The translations under genes were made by a program, and so were the position numbers. The notes beneath the pieces are model-generated. The model made no database searches and was not told where the DNA came from. It saw only the letters and a list, made by a program, of their open reading frames with translations. A stretch of DNA of 41,868 nucleotides from Pseudomonadota bacterium (GTDB lineage Bacteria > Pseudomonadota > Gammaproteobacteria > Burkholderiales > Burkholderiaceae_C): NCBI GenBank assembly GCA_963205335.1, contig CAUJIM010000042.1, positions 1 through 41,868 of the forward strand, given 5' to 3'. Shown here in pieces: positions 18,149 to 28,316 of this stretch (positions are counted from its first letter, which is position 1; every line of letters begins with the position of its first letter).

Positions 18149-18180
18149 AAAAATGGCGCTTCCCGCAAGGGAAACGCCAT
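18149..18180 (-). terminator. Terminator-like hairpin between clpP and clpX
   Basis: On the minus strand ATGGCG and GGAAGCGCCAT-like arms form a stem of 11 pairs with one mismatch around TTGC, followed by TTTTTATTT. It lies 20 bases after the clpP stop and should end or reduce tig-clpP transcripts before clpX. Confidence 0.8.
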
Positions 18181-18200
18181 CGGCGCGGCCTCGGGGAGGC

Positions 18201-18809
18201 TCACGCGCGCTTGGCGATCACCTGGTCGACGATGCCGTAGTCCCTGGCCTCTTCCGCCGTCATGAAGTAGTCGCGCTCGGTGTCGCGCACCATCTTCTCG
18301 TAGGGCTGGCCGGTGCGATCGGCGAGGATGCGGTTCATCTGCTCCTTGGTGCGCAGGATGTCGCGCGCGTGGATCTCGATGTCGGTCGCCTGGCCCTGCG
18401 TGCCGCCGAGCACCTGGTGGATCATGATCTTGGAATTGGGCAGCGAATAGCGCTTGCCCTTGGCGCCCGCGGCCAGCAGGAAGGCGCCCATGCTCGCGGC
18501 GAAACCGACGCACATGGTCGAGACGTCGGGCTTGATGAACTGCATGGTGTCGTAGATCGCCATGCCGGCCGTGACGCTGCCGCCCGGCGAGTTGATGTAG
18601 AACGAAACGTCCTTGTCGGGGTTCTCGCTCTCGAGGAACAGCAGTTGCGCGACCACCAGGTTGGCGGTCTGGTCGTTCACCTCGCCCACCAGAAACACCA
18701 CCCGCTCCTTGAGCAGGCGGGAATAGATGTCGTAGGAGCGCTCGCCGCGCCCCGATTGTTCGACGACCATGGGAATCAGTCCCAGGGCGCGCGTGTCCTG
18801 TACGCTCAT
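18201..18809 (-). CDS. clpP: ClpP protease subunit
   Basis: The gene encodes 202 residues. The start [19 protein letters not shown] with [14 protein letters not shown] is the usual ClpP N-terminus. Catalytic Ser106 is in [11 protein letters not shown] and His131 in MIHQVLGG, followed by the Asp-bearing [26 protein letters not shown] gives the oxyanion strand. ClpP forms the 14-subunit proteolytic barrel used by ClpX and ClpA. GGAG lies 7 bases upstream of the ATG. It follows tig by 99 bases on the same strand. Confidence 0.98.
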   Translation of the reverse strand: MSVQDTRALGLIPMVVEQSGRGERSYDIYSRLLKERVVFLVGEVNDQTANLVVAQLLFLESENPDKDVSFYINSPGGSVTAGMAIYDTMQFIKPDVSTMCVGFAASMGAFLLAAGAKGKRYSLPNSKIMIHQVLGGTQGQATDIEIHARDILRTKEQMNRILADRTGQPYEKMVRDTERDYFMTAEEARDYGIVDQVIAKRA

Positions 18810-18908
18810 GTGGTTCTCCAATGTGAAGCGGCTACTGTAGCCAGAAACAGATGGGGCCTGCGCCCGCCGGCACAAGCCCCGTCGGAATGCGGCCGCCGGG
18901 CCCGGCGC

Positions 18909-20219
18909 TCAGCCCTGGGCCATCAGTTCGTCGAACGCGACGGCCTTCTCGTTGACCTTGGCCTTGCCCAGGACGAACTCGGTGACGTTGTTCTCCAGCA
19001 CCATCGCCTCCACCTCGGCCAGGCGCTCCTGGTCGCTGAAATACCACTTCACCACGTCCTGCGGCTTCTCGTAGCTGGAGGCGAGCTCCTGCACGTGCGC
19101 CTTGAGCTGCTCGGGCTTGGCCTGCAGCTCGTGGGCGCGCACCAGCTCGGCCACCACCAGCCCCAGGCGCACGCGGCGCTCGGCCTGCGGGCGCACCACG
19201 TCCTCGGGGATGGGCGCCTGGTCGGCATCCTTGATGCCGCGCGCCTTCAGGTCGGCGCGCGCGCCCTCGAGCAGGCGCTCCACCTCGGCCTGGACGATGA
19301 TCTGCGGCAGCTCCAGCTCGGCCTTGTCCACCAGCGCGTCCATGACCGCGCGCTTGTTACGCGCCTGCAGCCGGAACTTGACCTCGCGCTCGAGGTTCTT
19401 GCGCACGTCGGCGCGCAGGCCCTCGACGCTGCCGTCGGCAATGCCCAGCGACTTGACGAACGCCGCGTCCACCTCGGGCAGGTGCGCGGCCTCGATGTTC
19501 CTGACCGTGACGAGGAAGTCGGCCGTCTTGCCGGCCACGTCCTTGCCGTGGTAGTCCTCGGGGAAGGCCAGCGGAAAGGTCTTGCTCTCGCCCACCTTCA
19601 TGCCGCGCACCGCGTCCTCGAACACCTTGAGCATCTGCCCCTCGCCGACGAGGAACTGGAAATGCTCGGCCTTGCCGCCCTCGAAGGGTTCGCCGTCGAT
19701 CTTGCCCTCGAAATCGACCGTGACGCGGTCGCCGTCCTCGGCGGGCGTGCCCTGCGCGCGCTGCGCGAAGCTGCGCCGCTGCTTGCGCAGGATGTCCAGC
19801 GTGCGGTCGATCGCGGCGTCGTCCACCTCGGCCGAGAGCTTGTCGATCTCGGCGCCGGACAGGTCGGCAATCTTGACTTCGGGGTAGACCTCGAACACGG
19901 CGTCGAACGCCATCTGCCCCTCCGGGGCGCCGTCCTTCTCGGTGATGCGCGGCTGGCCCGCCACGCGCAGCTTGGCCTCGTTGGCCGCGCGCGAGAAGGC
20001 CTCGCCCACCTTGTCGTTGATGACCTCGTAGTGCACCGAGTAGCCATAGCGCTGCGCGACCACGCTCAGCGGCACCTTGCCCGGACGGAAACCATCCATC
20101 TTGACGGTGCGCGAGAGGCGCTTGAGGCGCGCGTCCACCTCGGACTGGACCTCGGTGGCAGCCAGGTTGAGCGTGATCTTGCGCTCGAGCTTTTCAAGGG
20201 TTTCGACAGTGACAGTCAT
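18909..20219 (-). CDS. tig: Trigger factor
   Basis: The gene encodes 436 residues, close to E. coli tig (432). The N-terminal ribosome-binding domain shows the family signature FRPGKVPLSVVAQRYG. The FKBP-type prolyl isomerase domain lies near residues 160-240 (EDGDRVTVDFEGKIDGEPFEGG), and a long helical C-terminal chaperone domain follows. Trigger factor binds the ribosome exit tunnel and protects nascent chains. It heads tig-clpP-clpX-lon. Its predicted promoter lies about 250 bases upstream, giving a long structured leader. Confidence 0.98.
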   Translation of the reverse strand: MTVTVETLEKLERKITLNLAATEVQSEVDARLKRLSRTVKMDGFRPGKVPLSVVAQRYGYSVHYEVINDKVGEAFSRAANEAKLRVAGQPRITEKDGAPEGQMAFDAVFEVYPEVKIADLSGAEIDKLSAEVDDAAIDRTLDILRKQRRSFAQRAQGTPAEDGDRVTVDFEGKIDGEPFEGGKAEHFQFLVGEGQMLKVFEDAVRGMKVGESKTFPLAFPEDYHGKDVAGKTADFLVTVRNIEAAHLPEVDAAFVKSLGIADGSVEGLRADVRKNLEREVKFRLQARNKRAVMDALVDKAELELPQIIVQAEVERLLEGARADLKARGIKDADQAPIPEDVVRPQAERRVRLGLVVAELVRAHELQAKPEQLKAHVQELASSYEKPQDVVKWYFSDQERLAEVEAMVLENNVTEFVLGKAKVNEKAVAFDELMAQG

Positions 20220-20501
20220 CGTGCTTCCTCATCGTCTGGCGGTGTGAACCGGCGCGCAGCCCACGCCGCGTGCCGCTGCCGCGCACGCGGGCCGCGAAGC
20301 CGGAGGCTTCGCACCTGCGCGCACGGTGGTGTTTTTTCGACGAGCTTGCGCGGCGGCCAACCGGCCGCGTGGGCTCGTTCCAGCTCTTTCGCGCGCCCCG
20401 GGGTTCGCCACCAACGGCAACCCGCCATGGGCCCGGGCGTGTCCTGCCCCTGCCCGAAAGAGTCGGGTATTGTAGCGGAGCACCCGCGACGAAACGCGGG
20501 C
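20220..20501. other. Long leader region of tig, downstream of cysE
   Basis: There is no gene. At 20469-20474 the minus strand reads TACAAT, a good -10 box for tig. Between it and tig lies a perfect 8-bp hairpin (20294-20312: GCGAAGCC, GGA, GGCTTCGC) set within further GC-rich partial repeats. At 20483-20500 the 6-bp hairpin CCCGCG/CGCGGG sits just after cysE but has no T-run. Nothing else is recognised. Confidence 0.55.
20469..20474 (-). promoter_or_regulatory. Likely -10 box of the tig promoter
   Basis: TACAAT on the minus strand, in the gap between cysE and tig. The -35 region is poor (a CGTTTC-like hexamer about 16 bases upstream), so the element is proposed mainly from the -10 match and its position. 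Confidence 0.45.
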
Positions 20502-21290
20502 TCATTTGCCGAGGATGTCGCTGACCTGGCCGGCCTCGAACCGCGCCGTGACCTGCGCTCCCGGCGGCACGCAGTCGCCCGCATGCTGGCCGGCGGAGAG
20601 CTTCTCGATGGCCTGCCACAGCAGCGCCACCTGCCGCTCCTGCCCGGCGGCCGAATCGGCCAGGCGGCGCAGCGCCTGCGCCAGCGGGTCGTCCTGCTGC
20701 GGCGTCACGCCGTAGGCGCTGAAGGCGTGCTCGCGCTCCTGGTGCGCCTCGGTCACGTCGGCGCCGTGGTCCTGGTGCGAGGCGATGATGCGCGCGGGTA
20801 TGCCCACCGCCGTCGCGCCGGCGGGCACGGGCTTGATGACCACCGCGTTGCTGCCGATCTTCGCGCCGTCGCCCACCGTGAAGCCGCCCAGCACCTTGGC
20901 GCCGGCGCTCACCACCACGTCCCGCCCCAGCGTGGGGTGGCGCTTGGCGCCCTTGTACAGCGTGGTGCCGCCCAGCGTCACGCCGTGGTAGATGGTGCAG
21001 CCATCGCCCACCTCGGCGGTCTCGCCGATCACCACGCCCATGCCGTGGTCGATGAACACGCGCTCGCCGATCACCGCCCCGGGGTGGATCTCGATGCCGG
21101 TGAGCCAGCGGGCCAGGTGCGAGGTGAAGCGCCCGAGCCAGCGCAGGCGGTGCGTCCAGCACCAGTGCGCCGGCCGATGCAGCCAGATGGCGTGCAGGCC
21201 GGGATAGCAGGTGACGACTTCCCAGGTGCTGCGCGCAGCCGGGTCGCGGTCCAGGATGCACTGGATATCGGAGCGAAGCCTGGAAAACAT
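20502..21290 (-). CDS. cysE: Serine O-acetyltransferase
   Basis: The gene encodes 262 residues. The N-terminal helical part ([19 protein letters not shown]) is followed by a left-handed beta-helix built of hexapeptide repeats: [66 protein letters not shown] and HGVTLGG carry the catalytic His and acetyl-CoA contacts. It makes O-acetylserine from serine, the first step of cysteine synthesis. It lies downstream of serA and the HIT gene on the same strand, after repeat copy R4, so the order links serine and cysteine production. Confidence 0.96.
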   Translation of the reverse strand: MFSRLRSDIQCILDRDPAARSTWEVVTCYPGLHAIWLHRPAHWCWTHRLRWLGRFTSHLARWLTGIEIHPGAVIGERVFIDHGMGVVIGETAEVGDGCTIYHGVTLGGTTLYKGAKRHPTLGRDVVVSAGAKVLGGFTVGDGAKIGSNAVVIKPVPAGATAVGIPARIIASHQDHGADVTEAHQEREHAFSAYGVTPQQDDPLAQALRRLADSAAGQERQVALLWQAIEKLSAGQHAGDCVPPGAQVTARFEAGQVSDILGK

Positions 21291-21353
21291 CTGCGTAGCT
21301 TAGTGGAACACGCCCGTACGTGCCGTGCCCGCGAGCAAGGCACGAAATATATG

Positions 21354-21411
21354 ATTGATTTCAGGCTCCAGCGCTTGCCAGACAAGCGCGGACAGCTATG
21401 GTTTTCAATAT
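21354..21411 (-). repeat. Dispersed palindromic repeat, copy R4
   Basis: Read on the minus strand: TTGAAAACCATAGCTG, CCGCGCTTGTCTGGC, AAGCGCTGGAGCC, TGAAAT. The arms GCGCTTG and CAAGCGC are perfect inverted repeats around TCTGG. The TGA of TTGAAAA at its edge is the stop codon of the HIT gene (21405-21407). Confidence 0.85.
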
Positions 21412-21857
21412 CCGGACCAGGATTCGAGACGCTCGCGCAGGGCGGCATGCACGCCGGGCAGGCGCGCCGCCACGGCCTGCTCGCGCCCAAGCGCCCGCTC
21501 GCGCTGCGGCGCCGCCCATACCGCGGCGGGGAAGTGGCTGTCCCAGTCGAAGCGCGCGATCACGTGCCAGTGCAGGTGCGCCACCTGGTTGCCCAGCGCC
21601 GCCAGGTTGATCTTGGTGGGCGCGAGCCGCTCGCGCAGCACCTGCTCGACCAGCACCACGGCCTGCATGCAGTGCGCGCGCTCGTCCTCGGCCAGGTCGG
21701 AGAGCTCGGCCACGTGGGCCTGCCAGACGACGCGGTAGAACGCCGGAAACCCCGCCTCGTCGGCACGGATCACGCGCAGCCGCGCGCCGCGCCAGACGAG
21801 CTCGCCGCCATCGTCCCGGCACAGCGCGCACTCCGGTGCCACGGCGGCGGCGCCCAC
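21405..21857 (-). CDS. HIT-family protein
   Basis: The gene encodes 150 residues when started at the GTG that lies one base after the serA stop. This gives a normal family start with a CALC zinc-knuckle-like motif near residue 9. Conserved parts are GARLRVIRADEAGFPAFYRVVW and the HIT motif HLHWHVIARF (His-x-His-x-His), whose middle or last His forms the nucleotidyl intermediate in HIT hydrolases. FDWDSHFPAAVWA follows. The likely role is hydrolysis of a nucleotide conjugate, substrate unknown. The one-base spacing suggests translation coupled to serA. The stop codon is formed by repeat copy R4. Confidence 0.88.
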   Translation of the reverse strand: MGAAAVAPECALCRDDGGELVWRGARLRVIRADEAGFPAFYRVVWQAHVAELSDLAEDERAHCMQAVVLVEQVLRERLAPTKINLAALGNQVAHLHWHVIARFDWDSHFPAAVWAAPQRERALGREQAVAARLPGVHAALRERLESWSGY

Positions 21858-21858
21858 G

Positions 21859-23088
21859 TCAGAACAGCACGCGGGTGCGGATCGTGCCCTGCACCTTGGC
21901 GAGCTTCTCCAACGCCGCGTCCGACGAGCGCGCGTCCAGGTCGACCACCACGTAGCCGACATCGTCGCGCGTCTGCAGGAACTGCGCCGAGATGTTGACC
22001 TCGCTCTCGGAGAGGATGCGGTTGATCTCCGACATCACGCCCGGCACGTTGCGGTGGATGTGCAGCAGGCGGTGCTTGCCGGGGTGCGCGGGCAGCGCCA
22101 CCTCGGGCAGGTTGACCGACGAGGTGCTGGTGCCGGTGTCGCTGTAGGTGACGAGCTTGTGCGCGACCTCCAGGCCGATGTTGGCCTGCGCCTCCAGCGT
22201 CGAGCCGCCGATGTGCGGCGTGAGGATGACGTTGTCCAGGCCGCGCAGCGGCGAGACGAACTCGTCCCTGGTGCTCTTGGGCTCCACCGGGAACACGTCC
22301 ACCGCCGCGCCGATGAGGCGCTTGTCCTGGATCGCCTGCGCCAGCGGCTCGATGCGCACCACGGTGCCGCGCGAGGCGTTGATCAGGATGCTGCCCGGCT
22401 TCATCGCGGCGATCTCGGCCTCGCCGATCATCCACTTGGTGGACGGTAGCTGCGGCACGTGCAGGGTCACGATGTCCGCCTCGGCCAGCAGCGTCTTGAG
22501 CGAATCGACCTGGCGGGCGTTGCCCAGCGGCAGCTTGGCCACCACGTCGTGGAAGATCACGTGCATGCCCAGGCTCTCGGCCAGCACCGACAGCTGCGAG
22601 CCGATCGCGCCGTAGCCGACGATGCCCAGCGTCTTGCCGCGCGCCTCGTGCGAGTTGTCGGCGCTCTTGAGCCAGCCGCCGCGGTGCGCCGCGGCATTGC
22701 GCGCGGGAATGCCGCGCAGCAGCAGGATGGCCTCGGCCAGCACCATCTCGGCCACCGATCGGGTGTTGGAATACGGCGCGTTGAACACCGCGATGCCCTT
22801 CTCGCGCGCGGTGTTCAGGTCCACCTGGTTGGTGCCGATGCAGAAGCACCCGATGGCCACGAGCTTGTTGGCGTGCCGCAGCACCTCGGCGGTGAGCTGG
22901 GTGCGCGAGCGCACGCCGATGAAGTGCACGTCGGCGATCTTGTCGAGCAGCTCCTGCCCCTCCAGCGCACGGGGCAGCAGCTCCACGTTGGTGTAGTCGG
23001 CCGCGCGCAGCGCATCGACCGCGCACTGGTGGATACCTTCGAGCAGCAGAAACTTGATCTTGCTTTTGTCCAGGGACGTCTTGGGCAT
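21859..23088 (-). CDS. serA: D-3-phosphoglycerate dehydrogenase
   Basis: The gene encodes 409 residues, as in E. coli SerA (410). Visible features are [15 protein letters not shown] at the start, [12 protein letters not shown], the NAD loop [20 protein letters not shown] with the catalytic Arg, DVFPVEPKS with Glu, [12 protein letters not shown] with His, and a C-terminal ACT domain ([17 protein letters not shown]) that binds serine for feedback inhibition. It catalyses the first step of serine synthesis. It is divergent from ugpB, with 229 bases between them that contain a 15-bp inverted repeat. Confidence 0.97.
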   Translation of the reverse strand: MPKTSLDKSKIKFLLLEGIHQCAVDALRAADYTNVELLPRALEGQELLDKIADVHFIGVRSRTQLTAEVLRHANKLVAIGCFCIGTNQVDLNTAREKGIAVFNAPYSNTRSVAEMVLAEAILLLRGIPARNAAAHRGGWLKSADNSHEARGKTLGIVGYGAIGSQLSVLAESLGMHVIFHDVVAKLPLGNARQVDSLKTLLAEADIVTLHVPQLPSTKWMIGEAEIAAMKPGSILINASRGTVVRIEPLAQAIQDKRLIGAAVDVFPVEPKSTRDEFVSPLRGLDNVILTPHIGGSTLEAQANIGLEVAHKLVTYSDTGTSTSSVNLPEVALPAHPGKHRLLHIHRNVPGVMSEINRILSESEVNISAQFLQTRDDVGYVVVDLDARSSDAALEKLAKVQGTIRTRVLF

Positions 23089-23153
23089 GGTGTCGATTCC
23101 GAGGGTGGCGCCTGCGCGGGGCAGGCCGGCAAAAAGTGACGGGAAACGCCCGA

Positions 23154-23168
23154 TTGTGCATCGCACAA
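23154..23168. promoter_or_regulatory. Candidate operator: inverted repeat between serA and ugpB
   Basis: TTGTGC, ATC, GCACAA: a perfect 6-bp dyad with a 3-base centre, 66 bases before serA and 150 bases before ugpB. Dyads of this shape bind dimeric regulators, but the regulator cannot be named. Confidence 0.4.
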
Positions 23169-23317
23169 AACATGTCTGCCAGAGGCGGCCCAGTTTTGGC
23201 CCGCGCGCGGCGGGTAAACCCGGTTGCGCGGCGCAGGGTGCTGTGCGAAAAGAGCGCTCTGGTCGGCACACCGCGCCAGCGGCGCCCGCGTCCTTCATTC
23301 ATCGGCGAGGATTCCTC

Positions 23318-24625
23318 ATGCAATTCAAACACCTGGCCCTGGCCACCTGCCTGCTCGCGAGCACGCTCGCCGCGCAGGCGCAGACCGAAATCCAGTGGTG
23401 GCACTCGATGGGCGGCGCCCTGGGCGAATGGGTCAACGACCTGGCCAGGGACTTCAACGCCAGCCAGAAAGACTACAAGGTGGTGCCCACCTTCAAGGGC
23501 AGCTACGACGAGTCGATGACCGCCGCCATCGCTGCCTTCCGCGCCGGCAACGCGCCCGACATCCTGCAGGTGTTCGAGGTCGGCACCGCCACCATGATGG
23601 CCAGCAAGGGCGCGATCAAGCCCGTGGCCGAGGTGATGAAGCAGGCGGGTGTGAACTTCGACCCCGGCGCCTACGTGCCCGCCGTGGCCGGCTACTACAC
23701 CGCGCCCAACGGGCAGATGCTGAGCATGCCCTTCAACAGCTCGACGGTGGTGTTCTACTACAACAAGGACGCCTTCAAGGCCGCCGGCCTGGACACGAAC
23801 AAGCCGCCCAAGACCTGGCCCGAGGTGGTGCTGGCCGCGGGCAAGCTCAAGGCCGCGGGCCACAAGTGCCCGTTCACCACGAGCTGGATCAGCTGGACGC
23901 AGCTGGAGAACTTCTCCGCCTAGCACAACGTGCTGTTCTCGTCGCTGAACAACGGTTTCGGCGGCATGGGCACGCGCCTGCTGGTCAACAGCCCGCTGCA
24001 CGTGCGCCACTTCGAGAACCTGGCCAACATGGCCAAGCAGGGCCTGTTCGTCTACAAGGGCCGCAACAACGCGGCCGACGCCACCATCGTCTCCGGCGAA
24101 TGCGCCATGGCGACGGCCTCCGCCGGCCTGCTGGGCAACTTGAAGCGCAACGCCAAGTTCGACTTCGGCGTCAGCACCATGCCCTACTACCCCGACGTGG
24201 CCGGCGCGCCGCAGAACTCGGTGATCGGCGGCGCCAGCCTGTGGGTGATGGCCGGCAAGAAGCCCGGGACCTACAAGGGCGTGGGCCAGTTCCTGAGCTA
24301 CCTGGCCCGGCCCGAGGTGGCCGCCGCCAGCCACCAGCGCACCGGCTACCTGCCGGTGACCAAGGCGGCCTTCGAGCTGACCGAGAAGTCGGGCTTCTAC
24401 CAGCAGAACCCCGGCGCCGACGTCGCGGTGCAGCAGATGATCCGCAAGACCACCGACAAGTCGCGCGGCATCCGCATCGGCAACTTCGTGCAGGTGCGCA
24501 CCATCATCGACGAGGAGACCGAGAACCTCTGGTCCGGCAAGAAGACCGCCAAGGAGGCGCTGGACGCCGCGGTCAAGCGCGGCAACGAGCAGCTGGAGCG
24601 CTTCCAGAAAGCGAACAAGGGCTGA
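23318..24625 (+). pseudogene. ugpB: Glycerol-3-phosphate ABC transporter binding protein, interrupted by an in-frame amber codon
   Basis: The frame spans 436 codons with a clear Sec signal ([22 protein letters not shown]) and a UgpB-type body: [68 protein letters not shown]. After ENFSA (codon 201) a TAG at 23921-23923 ends translation, and the same frame resumes at once with HNVLFSSLNNGFGG. Homologues have Trp here, so TGG to TAG (one G to A change at 23922) explains it. Both halves keep perfect coding character, so the change is recent, a sequencing error, or suppressed. If real, the product is a 201-residue fragment unlikely to bind ligand. GAGG precedes the ATG. ugpA follows 44 bases later. 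Confidence 0.9.
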
Positions 24626-24669
24626 CCCCCGCCTGGCGGGGCCGGCGCGCCCCTCCCGCATCGCCGCCC

Positions 24670-25551
24670 ATGGAAAAACGCGTCCGCTTCAAGTCCGCCT
24701 GGCTGCCCTGGCTGCTGGTGGCGCCGCAGATGGCCATCGTGCTGGTGTTCTTCTTCTGGCCGGCCGGGCAGGCGCTGTACCAGAGCGTGCTGCAGGAGGA
24801 TGCCTTCGGCACCAGCCGCGAGTTCGTCGGCTGGGAGAACTTCCAGCGGCTGTGGGATGACCCGAGCTACCTCGGCTCCTTCTACACCACGGCGCTGTTT
24901 TCGCTGCTGGTGGCGGTGCTGGGCATCTGCATCGCGCTGCTGCTGGCCGTGATGGCCAACCGCGTGGTGCGCGGCGCGGCGATCTACAAGACGCTGCTGA
25001 TCTGGCCCTACGCCGTGGCCCCGGTGGTCGCCGGCGTGCTCTGGCTGATGATGTTCGCCTCGCCCTGGGGCGTGGTGGCCTACGCCCTGCAGGCGCTGGG
25101 CTACGACTGGAACCACCTGCTCAACGGGCGCGACGCGATGGCGCTGATCGTGATGGCTTCCGTCTGGAAGCAGATTTCCTACAACTTCCTGTTCTTCCTC
25201 GCGGGCCTGCAGTCGGTGCCCCCTTCCGTGATCGAGGCCGCCACCATCGACGGTGCCACGCCCTGGCGGCGCTTCTGGAGCATCGTCTTTCCGCTGCTCT
25301 CGCCCACCACCTTCTTCCTGCTGGTGATGAACGTGATCTACGCCTTCTTCGACACCTTCGCCATCGTCGACGCCGCGACCCAGGGCGGGCCGGGCAAGGA
25401 GACTTCGATTCTGGTCTACCGCGTGTACTACGACGGCTTCAAGGCGCTGGACATGGGCGGCTCGGCCGCGCAGTCGGTGGTGCTGATGGCCATCGTCATC
25501 CTGCTCACGGTGTTCCAGTTCCGCTTCGTCGAGAAGAAGGTCCAATACTGA
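24670..25551 (+). CDS. ugpA: Glycerol-3-phosphate ABC transporter permease UgpA
   Basis: The gene encodes 293 residues with six predicted membrane spans, the first at [20 protein letters not shown]. The cytoplasmic EAA loop reads [20 protein letters not shown] and docks onto the ATPase. [25 protein letters not shown] is typical of UgpA/MalF-type permeases. It pairs with UgpE to import glycerol-3-phosphate or glycerophosphodiesters. It lies between the interrupted ugpB and a 76-base repeat-bearing gap before ugpE. Confidence 0.94.
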   Translation: MEKRVRFKSAWLPWLLVAPQMAIVLVFFFWPAGQALYQSVLQEDAFGTSREFVGWENFQRLWDDPSYLGSFYTTALFSLLVAVLGICIALLLAVMANRVVRGAAIYKTLLIWPYAVAPVVAGVLWLMMFASPWGVVAYALQALGYDWNHLLNGRDAMALIVMASVWKQISYNFLFFLAGLQSVPPSVIEAATIDGATPWRRFWSIVFPLLSPTTFFLLVMNVIYAFFDTFAIVDAATQGGPGKETSILVYRVYYDGFKALDMGGSAAQSVVLMAIVILLTVFQFRFVEKKVQY

Positions 25552-25627
25552 ACATGCCCCCACGCCCACTTCGTTCGCTGCCCCCCGAGGGGGCCTCAGC
25601 GCCTTCGGGCGGCCGGGCGGCGCTGAC
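25552..25627 (+). repeat. GC-rich dispersed repeat of a second type, between ugpA and ugpE
   Basis: The whole gap between ugpA and ugpE is filled by a sequence reading CACTTCGTTCGCTGCCCCCC, GAGGGGGC, CTCAGCGCCTTCGGGCGGCC. It holds a CCCCC-GGGGG hairpin and a second one (GCGCC/GGCGC). I recognise sequences like this as recurring between genes in Comamonadaceae, but only one copy is present here. It probably folds in the ugp mRNA. Confidence 0.6.
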
Positions 25628-26481
25628 ATGATCGAGCGCCGCCCCGTCCTCGACTTCGTCTCGCACGCCGTGCTGATCGCCGGCGTGGCGATCGTCGCGT
25701 TCCCGGTCTACGTCGCCTTCGTCGCCAGCACGCAGACCGCCGCGCAGATCGCGGGCAGCAACCCGCTGTCGCTGCTGCCGGGCGACAACATCGTCCACAG
25801 CTACCGCCTGGCGCTGTTCGGCGGCAAGGTGGCGGCCGGCGGCACCATCGCCCCCGGCTGGCCGATGCTGTGGGTGAGCTTCGTCACCGCCATGGTCATC
25901 GCGCTGGGCAAGATCGCCATCTCGCTGCTGTCGGCCTTCGCCATCGTGTACTTCCGCTTTCCGCTGCGCGGCCTGGTGTTCTGGATGATCTTCATCACCC
26001 TGATGCTGCCGGTGGAGGTGCGCATCGGGCCGACCTACGAGGTCGTCTCGGACCTGCGCATGCTCAACAGCTACGCCGGCCTGACGGTGCCGCTGATCGC
26101 CTCGGCCACCGCCACCTTCCTGTTCCGCCAGTTCTTCCTGACGGTGCCCGACGAGCTGGCCGAGGCCGCGCGCATCGACGGCGCGGGGCCGATGCGCTTT
26201 TTCAGGGACATCCTGCTGCCCCTGTCCAAGACCACCATGGCCGCGCTGTTCGTGATCCAGTTCATCTACGGCTGGAACCAGTACCTGTGGCCGCTGATCG
26301 CCACCACGAGCGAGGACATGTACCCCATCGTGCTGGGCATCAAGCGCGCCATCTTCGGCGAGGTCTACGTCGAATGGAACGTGGTCATGGCCACCGCCAT
26401 CCTGGCCATGCTGCCGCCCGCGGTGGTGGTGATCCTGATGCAGAAATGGTTCGTCAAGGGCCTCGTCGATACTGAAAAATA

Positions 26482-26482
<1 letters not shown>
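25628..26482 (+). CDS. ugpE: Glycerol-3-phosphate ABC transporter permease UgpE
   Basis: The gene encodes 284 residues with six spans, starting with [24 protein letters not shown]. The EAA loop reads [47 protein letters not shown] is the usual C-terminal half of UgpE. The stop overlaps the ATG of ugpC (TAATG), so the two are coupled. The start directly follows the second-type repeat, with no strong ribosome site; re-initiation or an opened hairpin may be needed. Confidence 0.95.
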
Positions 26483-27501
<1,019 letters not shown>

Positions 27502-27504
<3 letters not shown>

Positions 27505-27561
27505 AAAGCTTCCGTTTCGATAGCTGCTCGCGCTGGCCACGCAAGGGATGAAGGCCAAAAA
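27502..27561 (+). repeat. Dispersed palindromic repeat, copy R5
   Basis: TGAAAAGCTTCCGTTTCGATAG, then CTGCTCGCGC, a 10-base centre, and a degraded right arm (AAGGGATGAAGGCC) ending AAAAACC. It fills the gap between ugpC and ugpQ exactly. Its first three bases are the ugpC stop, and its last base is 2 bases before the ugpQ ATG. Confidence 0.8.
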
Positions 27562-27563
27562 CC

Positions 27564-28316
27564 ATGCCAAATACTGCACTCCCCCACTGGCCCTACCCCT
27601 TCTGGATCGCGCACCGCGGCGCGGGCCGGCTGGCGCCCGAGAACACGCTGGCCGCCTTCCGGCTCGGCGCGCAATACGGCTGGCGCATGTTCGAGTGCGA
27701 CGCCAAGCTCTCGGCCGACGGCGTGGTCTTCCTGATGCACGACACCGGGCTGGAGCGCACGACCAACGGCCGCGGCGCGGGCGGCGACCAGCCCTGGGGC
27801 GCGCTGGCCCGGCTCGACGCCGGCGGCTGGCACTCGCGCGCCTTCGCCGGCGAGCCGCTGCCGGCGCTGGAAGGCGTGGCGCGCTGGTGCCTCGCCAACG
27901 GGCTGCACCTGAACATCGAGATCAAGCCCACGCCGGGCACCGAACGGGAAACGGGCCGCGCCGTCGCCCGGCTCGCCGCCCGCCTGTGGCAGGGCCAGGC
28001 CGCGCCGCCGCTGCTCACCTCGTTCCAGCCCGAGGCGCTGGCCGGCGCGCGCGAGGCCGCGCCCGGCCTGCCACGCGGCCTGCTGCTGGACCAGCCGGAC
28101 GGCGAATGGCTGGACAGCGCGCGCGCACTGGGCTGCGTGGCGATGGTCTGCAACCACGCGCTGTGGGATGCGGCCGCCGTGGCCGCCGCGCACGGTGCCG
28201 GCCTGCGCGCGCTCAGCTACACGGTGAACGACGAATGGGCGGCCCGGCGCCTGATCGGCCTGCACACCGACGGCATCATCACCGACCGGGTGGACCTGTT
28301 CAGCCCCGCGGGCTGA
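27564..28316 (+). CDS. ugpQ: Glycerophosphodiester phosphodiesterase
   Basis: The gene encodes 250 residues, the normal length of cytoplasmic UgpQ, which splits glycerophosphodiesters into an alcohol and glycerol-3-phosphate. Catalytic parts are AHRGAG (His17), PENTLAAF, the Glu/Asp pair in FECDAKLSADG, MHDTGLERTTNG, and IEIKPTPG. It has no signal peptide, so it acts after import by the Ugp transporter. The gene starts straight after repeat R5 and has no proper ribosome site apart from AAGG within the repeat. It is convergent with a small membrane-protein gene, with no gap. Confidence 0.95.
   Translation: MPNTALPHWPYPFWIAHRGAGRLAPENTLAAFRLGAQYGWRMFECDAKLSADGVVFLMHDTGLERTTNGRGAGGDQPWGALARLDAGGWHSRAFAGEPLPALEGVARWCLANGLHLNIEIKPTPGTERETGRAVARLAARLWQGQAAPPLLTSFQPEALAGAREAAPGLPRGLLLDQPDGEWLDSARALGCVAMVCNHALWDAAAVAAAHGAGLRALSYTVNDEWAARRLIGLHTDGIITDRVDLFSPAG

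Noticed and set aside
20483..20500. Hairpin after cysE as an intrinsic terminator
   Set aside because: The stem is short and no T-run follows on the minus strand, so it is described only as part of the intergenic region.
18153..21998. A plus-strand open frame of 1281 codons opposite clpP, tig, cysE and the HIT gene
   Set aside because: It has the same shadow composition, spans several real gene borders, and has no ribosome site or recognisable domain.
23921..23923. Recoding of the ugpB TAG as pyrrolysine or another programmed read-through
   Set aside because: There is no sign of a recoding structure, the organism type does not use pyrrolysine, and a simple TGG-to-TAG change explains it better.
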